In this document: in pieces, positions 1 through 12,903 of the stretch
Layout of the letters: each line of letters starts with the position of its first letter
Numbering within the stretch: the first letter of the stretch is position 1
Assembly: GCA_012861695.1 (NCBI GenBank)
Contig: JAAOOA010000002.1
Span: forward strand, 32,942,873 to 33,006,872
DNA length: 64,000 nucleotides
DNA from: Trematomus loennbergii
Taxonomy: Eukaryota; Chordata; Actinopteri; Perciformes; Nototheniidae
Direction of reading: 5' to 3'
Notes under the pieces: model-generated
What the model saw: only the letters and a program-made list of their open reading frames with translations
The model's database searches: none
What the model was told of the DNA's origin: nothing
Program-made: the position numbers and the translations under genes

Positions 1-635
1 CATGCATGTGTGGGGTATTTCATCTATTCAGACTAGTCTTTTCAAGGAATTCACATGTTATCTTAACCGTGAAACAGTCGGTGAATCAAACCTCAGACTG
101 TAGTTTTAAAGCTGCCATATTTCTTTCTTTTTATATCTCATAGATGGCAAGGTTTTTATCCAGTATTAGGAAGGAAAGGCACGAAAGAGAGTGTGGTTTG
201 TTGCAGCCAGAACTACTTGACTCTACTAATGATGGGGAGTGGATCAGACAGATCCAGGTCTGAGAGAGTTGAGAGAAGCCGCGTTGCCTAAGGACGTTAT
301 AAAGATGACATTACACATGCACGTGACCCAGTGAAGCTCTGTGGGGAATATTAAAACTCCTTTCCTAAGGGCCTGCTTACAGACGAGCCACAGACTGTGG
401 GTTGTAGTGGTTGTTTTGTCCCTGATAAGCTTTTGTGGTGGTCATTATATCAGCCCTGTGAGGTTTGAGTTATAAGTTATTAATCAGGTTTCCATTAAGA
501 GCATGAATTAGGTTAAACACTAAGGCCTCTGAGGCGAGATTGTTGTGTTTATTCTTTCTGAGGACATGTACTGAAAACCTGCTTCATACTGTACGTATTG
601 CTTTTTAGCTCAGATTGCAATCTTCAGAAATCAGA

Positions 636-850
636 ATCAGAAACAGGTGTATTACCAGGTAGGTTTACACGTACGAGAAATTTGACTTGGTGTCGTGGTG
701 CATAAAAACAACAATTAAAAACACAGGTAGATAACTAGAAAAATATAAAAAATAATAAAAAATAATAAAAAATATAGTAAAATATAACAGTATTTACATT
801 GCAATGGAATAAGAAGGAATAAAACATGGAATAAAAATCGGCAGGAATAC
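636..850 (-). repeat. 3' end of a non-LTR retrotransposon, minus strand
   Basis: Read on the minus strand, the segment ends with a pattern common at fish LINE 3' ends: a stretch about accumulating and spreading text typical of UTRs, then an AATACACCTG-like polyadenylation region followed by the TTCTGATTCTGATT tail. The plus-strand 5' edge therefore begins near the AATCAGAATCAGAA motif. The inner boundary is not sharp, and A-rich sequence follows at 720-790. The family is not determined. Confidence 0.4.
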
Positions 851-1657
851 AAAATCTTACTTCATACCACGGTATATTTGCTTCTCTCAAAACTGGAAAC
901 ATATTAAGACCTCAGAGCTATCACAAAATTAGAGTAGTGTGTCCTTGTCATTCATCAAATACAAAACAAAATAGGCCAGCACTTTGAGCAGAGGATCCCT
1001 GAGGACATGTAACCCTAGATTGGTAAAACCTTCAGGCATTATATGGCCTCTCTCCACTTGGAGGCAGTTGCTCTGTGGGACAAAAGAAGCCTTTGACACT
1101 GTTTGAGACTTTTGTCAAGTATCTAATATCGACTAGGTACTATATAACCATCTGTTCAGGCTTGCATCTCTTTAGACAAGGCTTAAGACAACTGTGTGGC
1201 TATTTCCTTTTTGATGCTCAGTTGGTCAGTTTTGACCGGTCACCTTCTGCTATGTAAATGCTTGGTGCACTTGGAAAAATATGTATAATCTTTTCTCACA
1301 AGGCTATTCACTTGCAAATAAATACTCACAGATGTGTCCTTATGCCTAGGCTGTTAAGAAGTCATTGCTCTTCCTAGCCCTCCTTGTGTGAGAATCAGGG
1401 AAACACAGGACTCCTGTGACTCAGGAGTAAGGCGCATTTCACACCTGAAAGTCTGAGAAAAGGTTCACAGCTTTGTAACAGTGTACTGTTTACATAATAT
1501 GATTGTCTTTTTCTTTGTTTTACGTTGCAATCATGCAAGACTACTAAATAACTATATACCACATGTTTTTATCACCTAATAGATGAACCAACACTTTACG
1601 TTGACTGCCACTTGACAACTCTCTTCTGCTCCAATGGCTGTCAGATCTTAGCGCATC

Positions 1658-1685
1658 TTTCTCTCTCTCTCTCTCCTCTCTCTCT
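1658..1685. repeat. (TC)n microsatellite
   Basis: A short, interrupted CT dinucleotide run in intron 1. Confidence 0.85.
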
Positions 1686-4252
1686 TGCTTTACCACACAT
1701 GCTAAGCACTGAACTTTTCCCAATAGACGCTCTGTAACTCTTTATAACGTGACGATAGCCTGCCAGAACCTCCTTTAATTGGTCAAAAAGTAGGAACCAT
1801 CCTTAAAAGGCTTCTACACTCTATACGAACCAGACCATGGTTTGATTTGGAACGAGACCACCTGTTTTCATCAAACCTGGGTCCAGCTATTCTGCTCGTG
1901 GTTTCCTACCTGTTATTTTGGTTTGGACCCAACTGTGAAGTCAGAAAGTCAGACCAAAGAAGGTGTTAGAGGCCCTCAGTAATCACAGCCTTGTCTTTGG
2001 CCCATGTGGCCCCTTAAAAAGAAACAAGTGTACACTCGTGTCACTATTCATGCTGAAAGAAGTGTCGCAATTTAAAGAGCCATAGTTGAGTCTTCTCAAC
2101 GCAAACTCCTGAAAGCAAGCTTTACAGTGTGTCCGTCTGAGTTTAAGAAAATGAGTGCACGTCTCATAACCGTCATAAAGCAATATGCTGTTGGCTATGA
2201 TTTAGCTTTCGACTTCTTTTATGGAGTGTGAGGAGAAGCAATGTGTGTGTCTTCTCATGCATCCATGCACATCATGCTACATTCATTATTAAAACACTAT
2301 AGGGTGCATCACCATGCACTGAGCAGGGGAAATGTAGATTGCTATGCCCCAGGCTTTCTTTTTATTTAGTCACCATAGTGTGTCTCCTGTCTGCTAACGC
2401 TACACTGGCTTAGTCACTGCCTGGCAACTTGGAGATACCTCTGTTTCACACAAAGTCATGACATGCAGTAATTTAATCATGGGGGAAATATCCATCATTA
2501 AAGGAGTGAAGTGACACTCATTCTGTAAAAAAGCAGTCATTTGTAATCTCTTATTGAATCACCCCGAGAAGGCACTATCTCCTGACAAGCCAAAGCTGTT
2601 TCTGATCCATTCAATATGCGGGATGTCAGGGATTCCAGGTAAAGTAATTCTGCAGGCAAGTATATCCTAAAAGTCAACTTAATAGTATTACCCATATTTT
2701 CTTTTTTTATGTGAGACATTTAGTTTGATTACATAGCATTCCAAAGCTTTTTGAGTACTTTATATGACCATCACACTTGCACTCAAACAACCTACTCTTT
2801 ATGCAAAGGCTCTTATTCAGAAAATGTTGCCTAAAAAAGATTTCAATTGATCATTTTATTTTTCTAAATGTGTTATTTCTTACAGCCAACATTTTGAGAG
2901 CTGCCTGAAAGGTAGAGAGTGATATGAAGTGCTTATTATTTTATATAATATTAGTAATATCAATTTGCTTAAGATAGTTGTATGTCTATGAACAATTCAT
3001 ACGTTTATCTCACAATCATTATTGATCTTTTTTACCAAGTCATCAAAGGAAAGCAAAGATATTTATATTTAGAATAAAACATGAACATTCACAACCCAAA
3101 AGTGAATTGATTTCTCTGTTCTCAACAGAACACATTTTTCAACATTTGTCAATGCATAAAGTCAAAGTGTTTTTCTCCAGCTGAAATGTCAAGACGCTCT
3201 TCTAAAATTACCCAGCTGTGAGCGCATTGGAGGCACAGCATTTTGTCATCTGGGGCACTTTGGTAGGGTCTGGTTGCTAAGATACAAAATATACGCAGAA
3301 AGGAAATGTCCAACTTGCTGTGGCTTTTGCTCTGTACGAAACAAAGGCTGAAGCCTGTAGGGAGAGAGGACCGCTGCTCTGTGGGTTTATTACATTTTAC
3401 AGACAAGGAATTATTGCTGTGATTAAGATTGTTTTGTACAAGACCTGAAGTTAGACAGAGCCCGCTTCTTTGTGGTATTTAACCTGGCCCTCCACCACTT
3501 TGATTGGATGGATCTGTAAAAGTGACAGTAAGTACAGTGTTATACCAGAAAAAAGGTTTTGTGGACAGGTTGAAAAGGTAAAGTGTCAATCATGCTATTT
3601 TTAGATCCTCGTTGGCTCGCTGTGGGCTACCATGCGCTCATGAGCATTGTGTTGGCTCACCCTGTCCTACAGCCACATGTCATTATTTTTGGACAACACA
3701 TATGAGAGGAGGTAATGCCATTGGGATATGGAATTAACTTCATAATCCTTATTTGTGCAGTCATTTTAAATTATGTATCCAAAATGCCCAAAGATTTAAA
3801 AAAACGTACATGACACCCATTTTACATTTGTAGCATAAGGTGTAGCCCTGTAAATGCAAATGCCTCTCTGTTTAATAATACATACATTATTTTCATTCAA
3901 AATTAAACATTATAACAATCTGAAATCTTAATAGCCACTTTAGAGATGTCAAAGAAATGACATATTCTCGTACCGTCGTTTTCCTCGCTGCTTGTGTTCT
4001 GCAGTACGTGGAGTAATAAAGCTGTCAACAACAGATGTAACAGATGGCATTGTGAAATGAATGTCTTTTTTTACCATTCTGACAGCTAGTTCCCTTACAG
4101 CTGAGATGTAGGTAATTTTAACCGGATGCATTAAAACATGTATTTCTGTGAATACAGATAGAGTCACAGAACCCCCTTCAACAGGCCGATGTACCACACA
4201 GACAGATGCTGACTATTTACCACAGACCCCATTCCATTTTAGGTACGTCAAC

Positions 4253-4260
4253 CTATCAGA
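4253..4260. repeat. 8-bp target-site duplication, left copy
   Basis: CTATCAGA occurs immediately left of the hAT terminus and again at 6767-6774, immediately right of the other terminus. A perfect 8-bp duplication is the hallmark of hAT insertion. Confidence 0.85.
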
Positions 4261-4564
4261 CAGAGTTTCCGTTAGAATATTCTTTTGCCGGTCAAAATGT
4301 CCGTTAAAGTTTAAATCTTCCGGACAAAATTAGAAAAGTGCCGGTCAAAGGTCTTCTTTGTTATTTATTGAGCTTTAAAACAAATTGATATGATTCGATA
4401 TTAAACAAACTAATTCTAGTAGATTAACTACATTATTCAAAAGTGTACAGTAACTTACAATAACACGGGAATAACGGAGCGCTCTCTCCCTCTCCTGACA
4501 GCCCGTCAGTATCATGCAGCTCGCGGATCCAGTAATGAGTGACCCGACAGTAAAACTAAACATA

Positions 4565-6173
4565 CAGGACTGTCTCAGAAAATTAGAATATTGTGATAAA
4601 GTTCTTTATTTTCTGTAATGCAATTAAAAAAACAAAAATGTCATACATTCTGGATTCATTACAAATCAACTGAAATATTGCAAGCCTTTTATTATTTTAA
4701 TATTGCTGATTATGGCATACAGCTTAAGAAAACTCAAAAATCCTATCTCTAAATATTAGAATATCATGAAAAAGTATACTAGTAGGGTGTTCAACGAATC
4801 ACTTGAATCGTCTAATTAACTCGAAACACCTGCAAGGGTTTCCTGAGCCTTGAAAAACACTCAGCTTGGTTCAGTAAACTAAATCACAAGTATGGGGAAG
4901 ACTGCTGATCTGACTGCTGTCCAGAGGACCGTCATTGACACCCTCCATCAGGAGGGTAAGACACAAAAAGAAATTTCTCAAAGAGCAAGCTGTTCACAGA
5001 GTGCAGTTTCAAAGCACATCCACAAAAAGTCTGTTGGAAGGGGGAAATGTGGCAGGAAACGCTGCACAACCAAGAGAGATGACCGCAGCCTTAACAGCAT
5101 TGTGAAGAAGAGTCGCTTCCAGAATTTGGGGGAGCTTCAAAGACAGTGGACTGAAGCTGGAGTCCAGGTATCAAAAGTCACTGTTCACAGGCGTGTCCGG
5201 GAAATGGGCTACAATAGCCGTATTCCCATGGTCAAGCCACTTCTGAACTCAAGACAACGGAAGAGGCGTCTGACTTGGGCTAAGGAAAAGAAGCACTGGA
5301 CAGTTGCACAGTGGTCCAAAGTCCTCTTTTCAGACGAAAGCAAGTTTTGTATTTCATTTGGAAGTCAAGGCGCCAGAGTCTGGAGAAAGGCTGGAGAGGC
5401 GCAAAATCCAAGTTGCTTGAAATCCAGTGTGAAGTTCCCACAGTCAGCGATGGTTTGGGGAGCCATGTCAGCTGCTGGTGTTGGTCCACTGTGTTTCATC
5501 AAGCCCAGAGTAAATGCAGCTGTGTACCAAGAGATTTTAGAGCACTACATGCTTCCGTCTGCTGAAAAGCTCTATGGAGATGAGGAATTCATTTTCCAGC
5601 ATGATCTGGCACCTGCCCACAGTGCCAAAACCACCAGTAACTGGTGTACTGACCATGGCATTACTGTCCTCGATTGGCCTGCAAATTCCCCTGACCTGAA
5701 CCCCATAGAGAATATGTGGGGTATTGTGAAGAAGAAGCTGAAAGACACCAGACCCAACAATGCTAATGAGCTAAAGGCCGCTATTGAAGCATCCTGGGCA
5801 TCCATAACACCTCAGCAATGCCACAGGCTGATTGCCTCCATGCCACGCCGCATTGATGCAGTAATCCGTGCAAAAGGATTCCCAACCAAGTACTGAGTGC
5901 ATTAATGGACATTTTCAAATGTTTGATTGTGTTTTGCTGTTATAAATCTTTTTTTTTTACTTGGTCTGAGGAACTATTCTAATTTTTTGAGATAGGATTT
6001 TTGAGTTTTCTTAAGCTGTATGCCATAATCAGCAATATTAAAATAATAAAAGGCTTGCAATATTTCAGTTGATTTGTAATGAATCCAGAATGTATGACAT
6101 TTTTGTTTTTTTAATTGCATTACAGAAAATAAAGAACTTTATCACAATATTCTAATTTTCTGAGACAGTCCTG
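4565..6173 (+). mobile_element. complete Tc1/mariner transposon
   Basis: The element is 1609 bp and flanked by TA dinucleotides at 4563-4564 and 6174-6175, as expected for Tc1/mariner insertion. Its long terminal inverted repeats (4565 to about 4764, and about 5974 to 6173) show no mismatch by eye over the outer 185 bp. An outer and an inner direct repeat (around 4570-4595 and 4745-4770, both with ATTAGAATAT) give the IR/DR layout of Sleeping Beauty-type elements. A single uninterrupted transposase frame fills the middle. The insertion lies inside a hAT element and is therefore younger than it. Confidence 0.93.
4892..5896 (+). CDS. Tc1-like DD34E transposase, apparently intact
   Basis: This 334-residue protein catalyses cut-and-paste transposition of its own element in the nucleus, integrating at TA. 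Residues 1-115 form the paired-like bipartite helix-turn-helix DNA-binding region, with a basic GRKR-type stretch around 50-62 that could act as AT-hook or nuclear signal. The catalytic triad is visible as D148 (in FSDESKF), D238 (in QHDLAPAH) and E273 (in NPIENMW). There are 34 residues between the last two, so it is DD34E. The length is typical of full-length Tc1 transposases, and no stop or frameshift is seen. It starts at the first ATG, just inside the left inverted repeat. The near-perfect inverted repeats suggest recent mobility, but activity is not shown. Confidence 0.93.
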   Translation: MGKTADLTAVQRTVIDTLHQEGKTQKEISQRASCSQSAVSKHIHKKSVGRGKCGRKRCTTKRDDRSLNSIVKKSRFQNLGELQRQWTEAGVQVSKVTVHRRVREMGYNSRIPMVKPLLNSRQRKRRLTWAKEKKHWTVAQWSKVLFSDESKFCISFGSQGARVWRKAGEAQNPSCLKSSVKFPQSAMVWGAMSAAGVGPLCFIKPRVNAAVYQEILEHYMLPSAEKLYGDEEFIFQHDLAPAHSAKTTSNWCTDHGITVLDWPANSPDLNPIENMWGIVKKKLKDTRPNNANELKAAIEASWASITPQQCHRLIASMPRRIDAVIRAKGFPTKY

Positions 6174-6766
6174 TATCTATAAACTAGGTAGTTTGAGAGG
6201 TAATTAAAATAGCTACGTGTGATATTCTAACCTGAAGTGTGTGTTTTGTTCCGCTCACCGCTGCAGGTGATCATGCAGAGCTGCGTGTCGACTCGTCAGC
6301 AGCAGCTGATCTCTCTCTCCCGTCAGATTAGACTTCACTCGCGTTTATGTCCATATCGATCAGATCTAGCTAGTTCTAGCTAATGATATGACTACCTGCT
6401 TATCAAGACACCTAAACAATAAGCGTCGCTATGCAACCGGGCGAGGCCACAAAGTATAGCGCAGCATTATGCATTTGTTTACATGCCCACCGGAACCCCG
6501 AGGCATTACCAACAGATCAACGCACAATCAACCCATACAGGACATCTCTTTCTCCACATTAAGTGTTAGACATTAGAATTGACTCTTCTTGTCTGTCACA
6601 TACTCTTTTGTCTGTCACATACTATTCTTTTCTGTCACATAAGTGGCGCAACTGATGCGGTATTGCGCTAAGGGGAAATTATTTTGACCGGAGAGATTTA
6701 AATTTGCCGGTCTTCAGCATATTTTACCGGTCATAGTCTGGTAATTACCGGCTAACGGGAACTCTG

Positions 6767-8038
6767 CTATCAGATGTAATCACTGGAGCTTGGGCGTTGA
6801 AGACATTTTCAGAAGCTATAAAGGGTCATTTTAATGTTTTCTTTCCCAATAAATGCTCTGAATTGCTATATCATCGAGAGTTGAACAGAGCAAAATTCCT
6901 CGACCGAACAGACCGGAGGTGGAAGATTGGAGGGGATTAGAGTCCATCTCTGATTCAGAGGTCACTGGAGGACTATAGTTAACTCGCCATTGCTAGAGAT
7001 CTGGTGTTGCATCTGATTTGTGAAATGGCAGTTTGGATATGGTTTGGCTTGGTAAGAGCATCCTTGGACAGGTACACAACCACATACCCCTTATCAAAGA
7101 GTTTTCTGACAAAAGGGTTAGGGTGTGGGTCCATGTAGTGCTTCTCTTTGGCAGCATTTAACCTTGTGACAGATTGAGAGGTCATGAGGATTTGCTAATC
7201 CTTTGTCTGGAAAGGCTTAAACCTGTTCCATGCTTCTTGTGGTAAGTGATATTGCACGATTGCGGTAAGGCCGATGCTGTGTCGAGGGTCTGCAGAAGGT
7301 CTGAGCACCAAACTGTGCACCAAGCTGTGTACCTCCCATTGTATTTAACCCCGACAGGGTCGCAGTGACAGCGTTGCAATGATTGGCTCAGGGCAGATGT
7401 CAGTCACAGCTGAACGACCAGACGTTCAAGTGGATCGTGGTTGCGCCGCGTTGACCACACTGACCGCAAGAAACAGGTTTTTGTGGCTCAAAATAGGCTG
7501 GTAATGGGCTAATGTATGCTTCATATATAAAATAAACTCTTCGTCAAGAGGGATACAGCAAACGACGAATGCTGGCAGACTGAAAATGCAATATCCAAAC
7601 ATCGGTATATATTTTTTAAGATGTCTATCACACTCCTCCCTAAAGGACCTCCTCTCAGTGTGACTCATTGACTTCCACTGCCTGGAAGATGTCTTGCTCT
7701 CTTTGCCAGCAGAAGCCGGATGTGTCATGGACCCCATTGTGCATTTCTTCCATGGATGTCATAGAGAGCAAAGGCAGATGACAGACCCTCTAAAGCAAAT
7801 TCAAATATTTCACATCACCATTCATAGTGGCCATGCCAGTATAGATAGACTGGGTATCTTTGCCGTCTTAATCAGTTTGAAAATGTTGGCACATTATCTG
7901 GAAGAACAACAATATAGAACTATTGCTATCCAAAATTATTATCATTGTTGATTGTATTTACTATCGTTCCGAGCCTGCACTTTTCAGCAATTCAATAGTT
8001 TTATGTTCATGGTTGTGGTTCAACATTACAGTCATTTC
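6767..8038. other. intron 1, no gene seen
   Basis: It begins with the right 8-bp target duplication of the hAT element (6767-6774) and ends with GTCATTTC (8031-8038), the left target duplication of the next MITE. Open frames on both strands, up to about 100 codons, show no recognisable domain. Confidence 0.6.
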
Positions 8039-8352
8039 TAGGGCTGCTCGATTATGGCAAAAATCATAATCTCGATTATTTGGGTCAATAATTGATATCA
8101 CGATTATTAAAAACGATTATCCATTTACTTTGAAAACATCCATTTATTGAAAAAGAAAACTTGAACAGTATGTTTTTAACAGTTGATTACCCTGAACTTT
8201 AAGTATAATTCAACTGAAAAAAAAAAAATATATATATATAATAATAATTTAAAAAAAAATCAATAATCGTTTTATTTCGATTATGTTGTTTTCATAATCG
8301 TTGCAAGACAAAATTGTAATTGCGATTAAAATACGATTAATTGAGCAGCCTA
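8039..8352. mobile_element. hAT-type MITE, 314 bp
   Basis: The termini TAGGGCTGCTCGATTA and TAATTGAGCAGCCTA are imperfect inverted repeats. The element is flanked by the perfect 8-bp duplication GTCATTTC (8031-8038 and 8353-8360). The ends carry many subterminal ATAATCG/CGATTAT repeats, and the core is AT-rich with no coding capacity. Together these define a non-autonomous hAT derivative. Confidence 0.88.
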
Positions 8353-8360
8353 GTCATTTC

Positions 8361-11300
8361 CCTACAGCTTTTTTATGGTATGGCATGGTTTTCAAGCAAA
8401 ACACATTTGAAACATAGGCAGTTTTATGAAAATGGATGCACATTTTGTAAATCACTACTTACATTTTTAATTATTTGACTATGATTAAAAACACTTCGCT
8501 CTAGGAACAAATCTGTAACCGTGGTGTACATATGCTGTTGGCAAACTGCAATCATCCAATGTTTTCTCAATGGCATGCTGGTGATTTGTATATCTACTCC
8601 CACTGGAGATTTCTTTACATCAACCACCATTAGTGGGAAGAGGAGATATGCCTGTGAAGTGCTATACTCTGCCTTATGACAGCACATGGCTGCTCTCTCT
8701 GCCTGAGTGGCTACAGTAGCACACAGTTCAAACAAATTCTGACTGAACAGGGTCAGTCTGCAGTTTCACCAGTGGATGGATATAAGCAATCATGCTGGAG
8801 CATTAAAAACATTTGACATCAACTGCTGTGGTATGCATGTCATACATCAGTCTTACTGCGCCATATTGGAAAACACGGTTAATTCAGGGTTTCTGGTACG
8901 TTGATATAATGAGTAAGACAGCTACATTAGCATCCCCCCTCTTGTCTGTCTGTGTGTTGGATTGACTTTCAAGTGTTACATTGCAACAATTAATAGGCAG
9001 AGTTAGGATGTGTCCATTGCAGTTTGTAAGCACGATATTTAAAGTAGGCCTGTTTCCCGGCCCAAAGACACAAGCAAGCAAGTTTAGAAATCTTTAATAG
9101 AGCTAGCTTAAGGGCATCGTATGTGTTCAGACAAGAGAATTTAGCTGCGTTTTTCTATCTTCCAACACCGATTACAGTGTCAGCCAGGGCAGAACAGAGC
9201 CTGGGGGAGAGGGAGCCTCAGGTGTGAAGACTGAAGGCAGACGCATAGCGAGGGGCAGGGATATGCCCAGAAACGTTGCAGATACAGCAAAATAAAAATA
9301 AAAAGAGAAAATACAGACAGAGTACAGGGTCTCTGCTGATACCTTTATACACAAGCCCACTCCTCTAGTGGGTGTTGATGAATGAGAGCAATTTCTATTG
9401 AGTCTATAAAAAAAATGTTCAGCAAAATCCATTATTAAAGATGACTTGCTCTACCATTTATTTATTAGAGGTAAATCAAGTAATACAATGGTTTATCATG
9501 GTCAACTTTTATATTACTTTTGATTGTGTATACACTGTCTCTAATTTGTTGTCTACTGTTTTGGTATTGATTTGTATCTACAAAGCAGATCAGGCTTTTA
9601 AACACTAGTAGGACTGCAGTATCCAGTGTATCTGTCCAGATCATGGCAGTGATGTGTTGAGCAAAATATACAACCCTGTTCCCAACTCATGTTCTCATAA
9701 AACTTAATCAGAAAATTAGCTTGGAGGAATGCAAATTTGAAATTCCTTTGCAACATGAGACATTGTGATTGGAGTGCTCAATCTTGGAGCGGCTGTTTTG
9801 CCTGAGGTTCTTGATATTTATTCACTGATGGGGTGAAAATGTTTCCCCACAATGCAAGCAAGCTGTGGGCTGAAGCAACTGCGGTTAGTATACTAGTGTC
9901 TCAAAGAGAGCTTGTTTAAATAACCGCAGGACAGTTGCTACCCCAAAAAGTGGCAAGATAATTAAGTTGAAATACATGCTTTGTATACTTACACTGAATT
10001 GGGCTACGGTCTTTTGAAGTGTATTTGTCTATGTGCATACTTACTGGGAGAGTGGCTGTATTTTTCAACAACAATGCATGCAACATTGTGGCTGCTTACT
10101 GTCCCTGACATGTGAACTGGGGACTCTGTTTCCTTTTTTTGGAACACATTTCTGCAGATGATAAAATTATGGATTCACTTGTTTGTGCGTCGATTAGCAT
10201 TGCAGCTGGGTGGCTTGTTATGCACTCAGCCCCTGCACCAATGAATGCAAAGCACTTATATTTTTGGTTAATGATCAGTTGACATCCCAGTCATCACATA
10301 TGAAACATACATGAATGAAATCTTCCACCAAATGCATTCCCCCAGTATGTTCATTCTCACAGTTTAAATGAGAAGGAGGACTTGAACCAAAGCTTTCTCA
10401 GATGATTTTTCGAGGTTTTTATTCTCCTGACACATGTATTCCAGTAGTTCAGCTCACAGGATTTGTCACAGAACATCCAATGAGCTTCAGCTCAAACGTG
10501 CTGTGTATACTGACTTGGATACATCAGGCTGAATTGAATACATTTTAAGAGAGGGGAATAGTAGTTATTAGCTCTTGAATTTTCATTTGAAGGTCAAACA
10601 AATAAGGTTTAACAATACCCATCAATGAGAATGGTATTTTTGCAAATGGATATGCTTAGTTTTATCACCTTAAACTCATTAATGATAGATATGCCCCTCA
10701 AATCCATGTATGTCCATTGGTAATGAAATTAGTCCAGGCCACTTAAAAGCATCACATATTGAGAGTCCTATTACATGTATAACGAGCAGGCATAAAATCT
10801 GAAAAAAGTCATCGCCCAGTTCTAATTCATCACAACCCTGTTTTTAAGTGCCGAGATTAATTGCAATAGTCTTCCCTCTCGGTCGATGTCTCCGGAGATT
10901 CTAGCCTGAACCCTCTGGAGGTTAGCCCTGTCCCAGTGTCTATTTTTACAGCCCAGTCTCTGATTGGCCAACAAGGTGTGTGTGTGAGGAAGCTCATGTT
11001 GTGTCATAAGGTGCCTCTGTGCCATCTGTCGTCCTCACTGGAGCCGTTGTGAAGACAGACCACGCCTAGCCAGTCTGTCTCAGAGAAGTACAACCTTGGG
11101 CTTTCCTTCGCTCTTTGTACTGACATCTATATCAGGAGCATGAGGGGAATACAGGATCCAGCTTACCAATCAGTGCTTTCAATGGAAGTCCCTTTGATTT
11201 AGTTGGTAACGGTATGAACGCAAGTGTATCGAATGCCAATGCTAAATATTGATTGGATCTTTTGAAAAAAGGAACACCTGATATAACATTCTAACAGTAA

Positions 11301-12899
11301 ATATGAACAGATTTGCTTAGCAGGTTTAGTAACAGGTTGTTCATGATTCATTGCTTGTCTAGGCTGAGCATAAAGTTGTCTCGCTAGAATGTGCGAAATG
11401 ATGAATCACAACATTTGTGTTAGACTTGGCTGACAGAAAAACAACACAAAAAAGCATACTTCTTATTGTTGATTTACCATTACTTACCACTGTTTCCGTA
11501 CTAACTTATGTTGCTTTCTGTTACGGAACTTGAAGAAAGGTTTAGAAGTTGCAAGTGCAGAACTAGAATGGTTGTCCGCTCTTTTTTTCTTTTGTTTGGT
11601 TGTCCGCTCTTACTCCACTGAGGAAGAGCATCTGGCACAGTGATGACACCATGGTGACAACACATTAATCACTAGAAAAGTCCTGACAACCAAATAAACA
11701 ACAGCTCAAGTACAGCATCTCAGGCAGACTGAAAAACAAGGATAGGATAGAGGAAAGATTACATCACCAGAGAATAAAAAAACAGGTGTTCAAAGTAAGC
11801 TTGCTAACATTAAGTTACACAGATTGTACAGTTTTAATAAACATTCACAATGTATTATCTTTTGTGTTTATGGCAAACCAATTTTGATCAATCTCTCCAA
11901 AAAGAGAGACATCCCTAATGTAGTAGACAAGGAAGATAGTAATTTGATGTCATTTTGAGTCAGAGTCTGCGCAGTAGTCATCGGGACCTGGAAACACAGT
12001 ATCAAGGTCCCAAACGAGCCAATCACAGGCCGAGCACGGCCGCTGCTTATTAGCTTGATCCCCCTTCTAACAAATTACCATAATATATTGATTAATACAA
12101 TTATAATCAAAGTGATGCGTGAACTTTGAGATTGTACCCTTTGCAGACCTTCCACAATAACCTATATAGCACACTACAGGAAAGGCAAGACCCCCAAAAA
12201 GCATTATAGGGCCTCTTTAACTTTTAGGGAGATGTCATGTCATCCGTCTTTATATACAGTCCAAAACATGACAAGCTCATCAAAGTGGGGAAACTGCCAT
12301 TCTAGTATAATGAATGGGGACAGCTCTACCCTGCTGAGCCAGCTGGGGGCCCTCCCAGGGCCAATTTCCATTATGAACAGTGAAAGAGACTTATAAACTA
12401 TGAATAGGCTACAACATTTAATAAGAAATGATTTGGTTTGTTTCAATTTCCCACCACCCTCTCTTTTTGTTACTGTTTCTATTTGTAGGTGAATACAGAC
12501 CTGCCAAACAGGCTGCAGGGGAACCATCTGGCACAGTGCATGCTACTGAGCATCAACAAGCCACAACTGGCCGACTTTCCTTTTGACAGAGCAATAAGGC
12601 TATTTAATACAACAATTTAATTTATAAAGTTCTCTGAGCCTGGTTGTAAACTTTGCTTAGGTTCAAAAATGCATAATGTATTCAATAGTTGACAATAAGT
12701 TCTAAAGTTTGTTTTGCAATGAAGTGTTATTTAACTTCATATTTTTAAGTTGCCTATTGATATAACAACACCAATACGGCATCGGCGGCACACTTCACGG
12801 GTTACGACAAAACCTTTTTGCGCCGTTGCAAAATCAAACAGGAAATGCTGCCTACCTTAACTGCCCTTCTGCCTCATCCTACTCTTACCCCTGTATAAC
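8361..12899. other. intron 1, no gene seen
   Basis: Unique-looking AT-rich intronic DNA. A fragment near 12235-12275 resembles a widely dispersed fish repeat (CCGTCTTTATATACAGTC), but its family and limits could not be set. No coding exon, RNA gene or intact mobile element is recognised. Confidence 0.55.
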
Positions 12900-12903
12900 T
12901 TAA

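Larger units (their letters stand above)
1..4260. other. ncam1 intron 1 (part), no gene seen
   Basis: AT-rich non-coding DNA upstream of the first recognised ncam1 exon. Open frames here are short, lack conserved motifs and look random. It holds a LINE tail near 636 and a short TC microsatellite near 1660, annotated separately. No promoter, CpG-rich block or signal-peptide exon was recognised. Confidence 0.6.
4261..6766. mobile_element. non-autonomous hAT transposon interrupted by a Tc1 element
   Basis: The element begins CAGAGTTTCCGTTAG and ends with the near-complement CTAACGGGAACTCTG, flanked by the perfect 8-bp duplication CTATCAGA. Several subterminal copies of a CCGGTCA/TGACCGG motif sit inside both ends (4289-4350 and 6685-6760). 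Such subterminal repeats are the usual binding sites of hAT transposases. Without the nested Tc1 (4565-6173) and its duplicated TA, the element is about 0.9 kb and contains no transposase, so it would need one supplied in trans. A second, 5'-truncated copy of its right part lies at 23904-24250. Confidence 0.85.

Noticed and set aside
5280..5805. Other open frames overlapping the Tc1 transposase
   Set aside because: They are shadow frames of the transposase gene.
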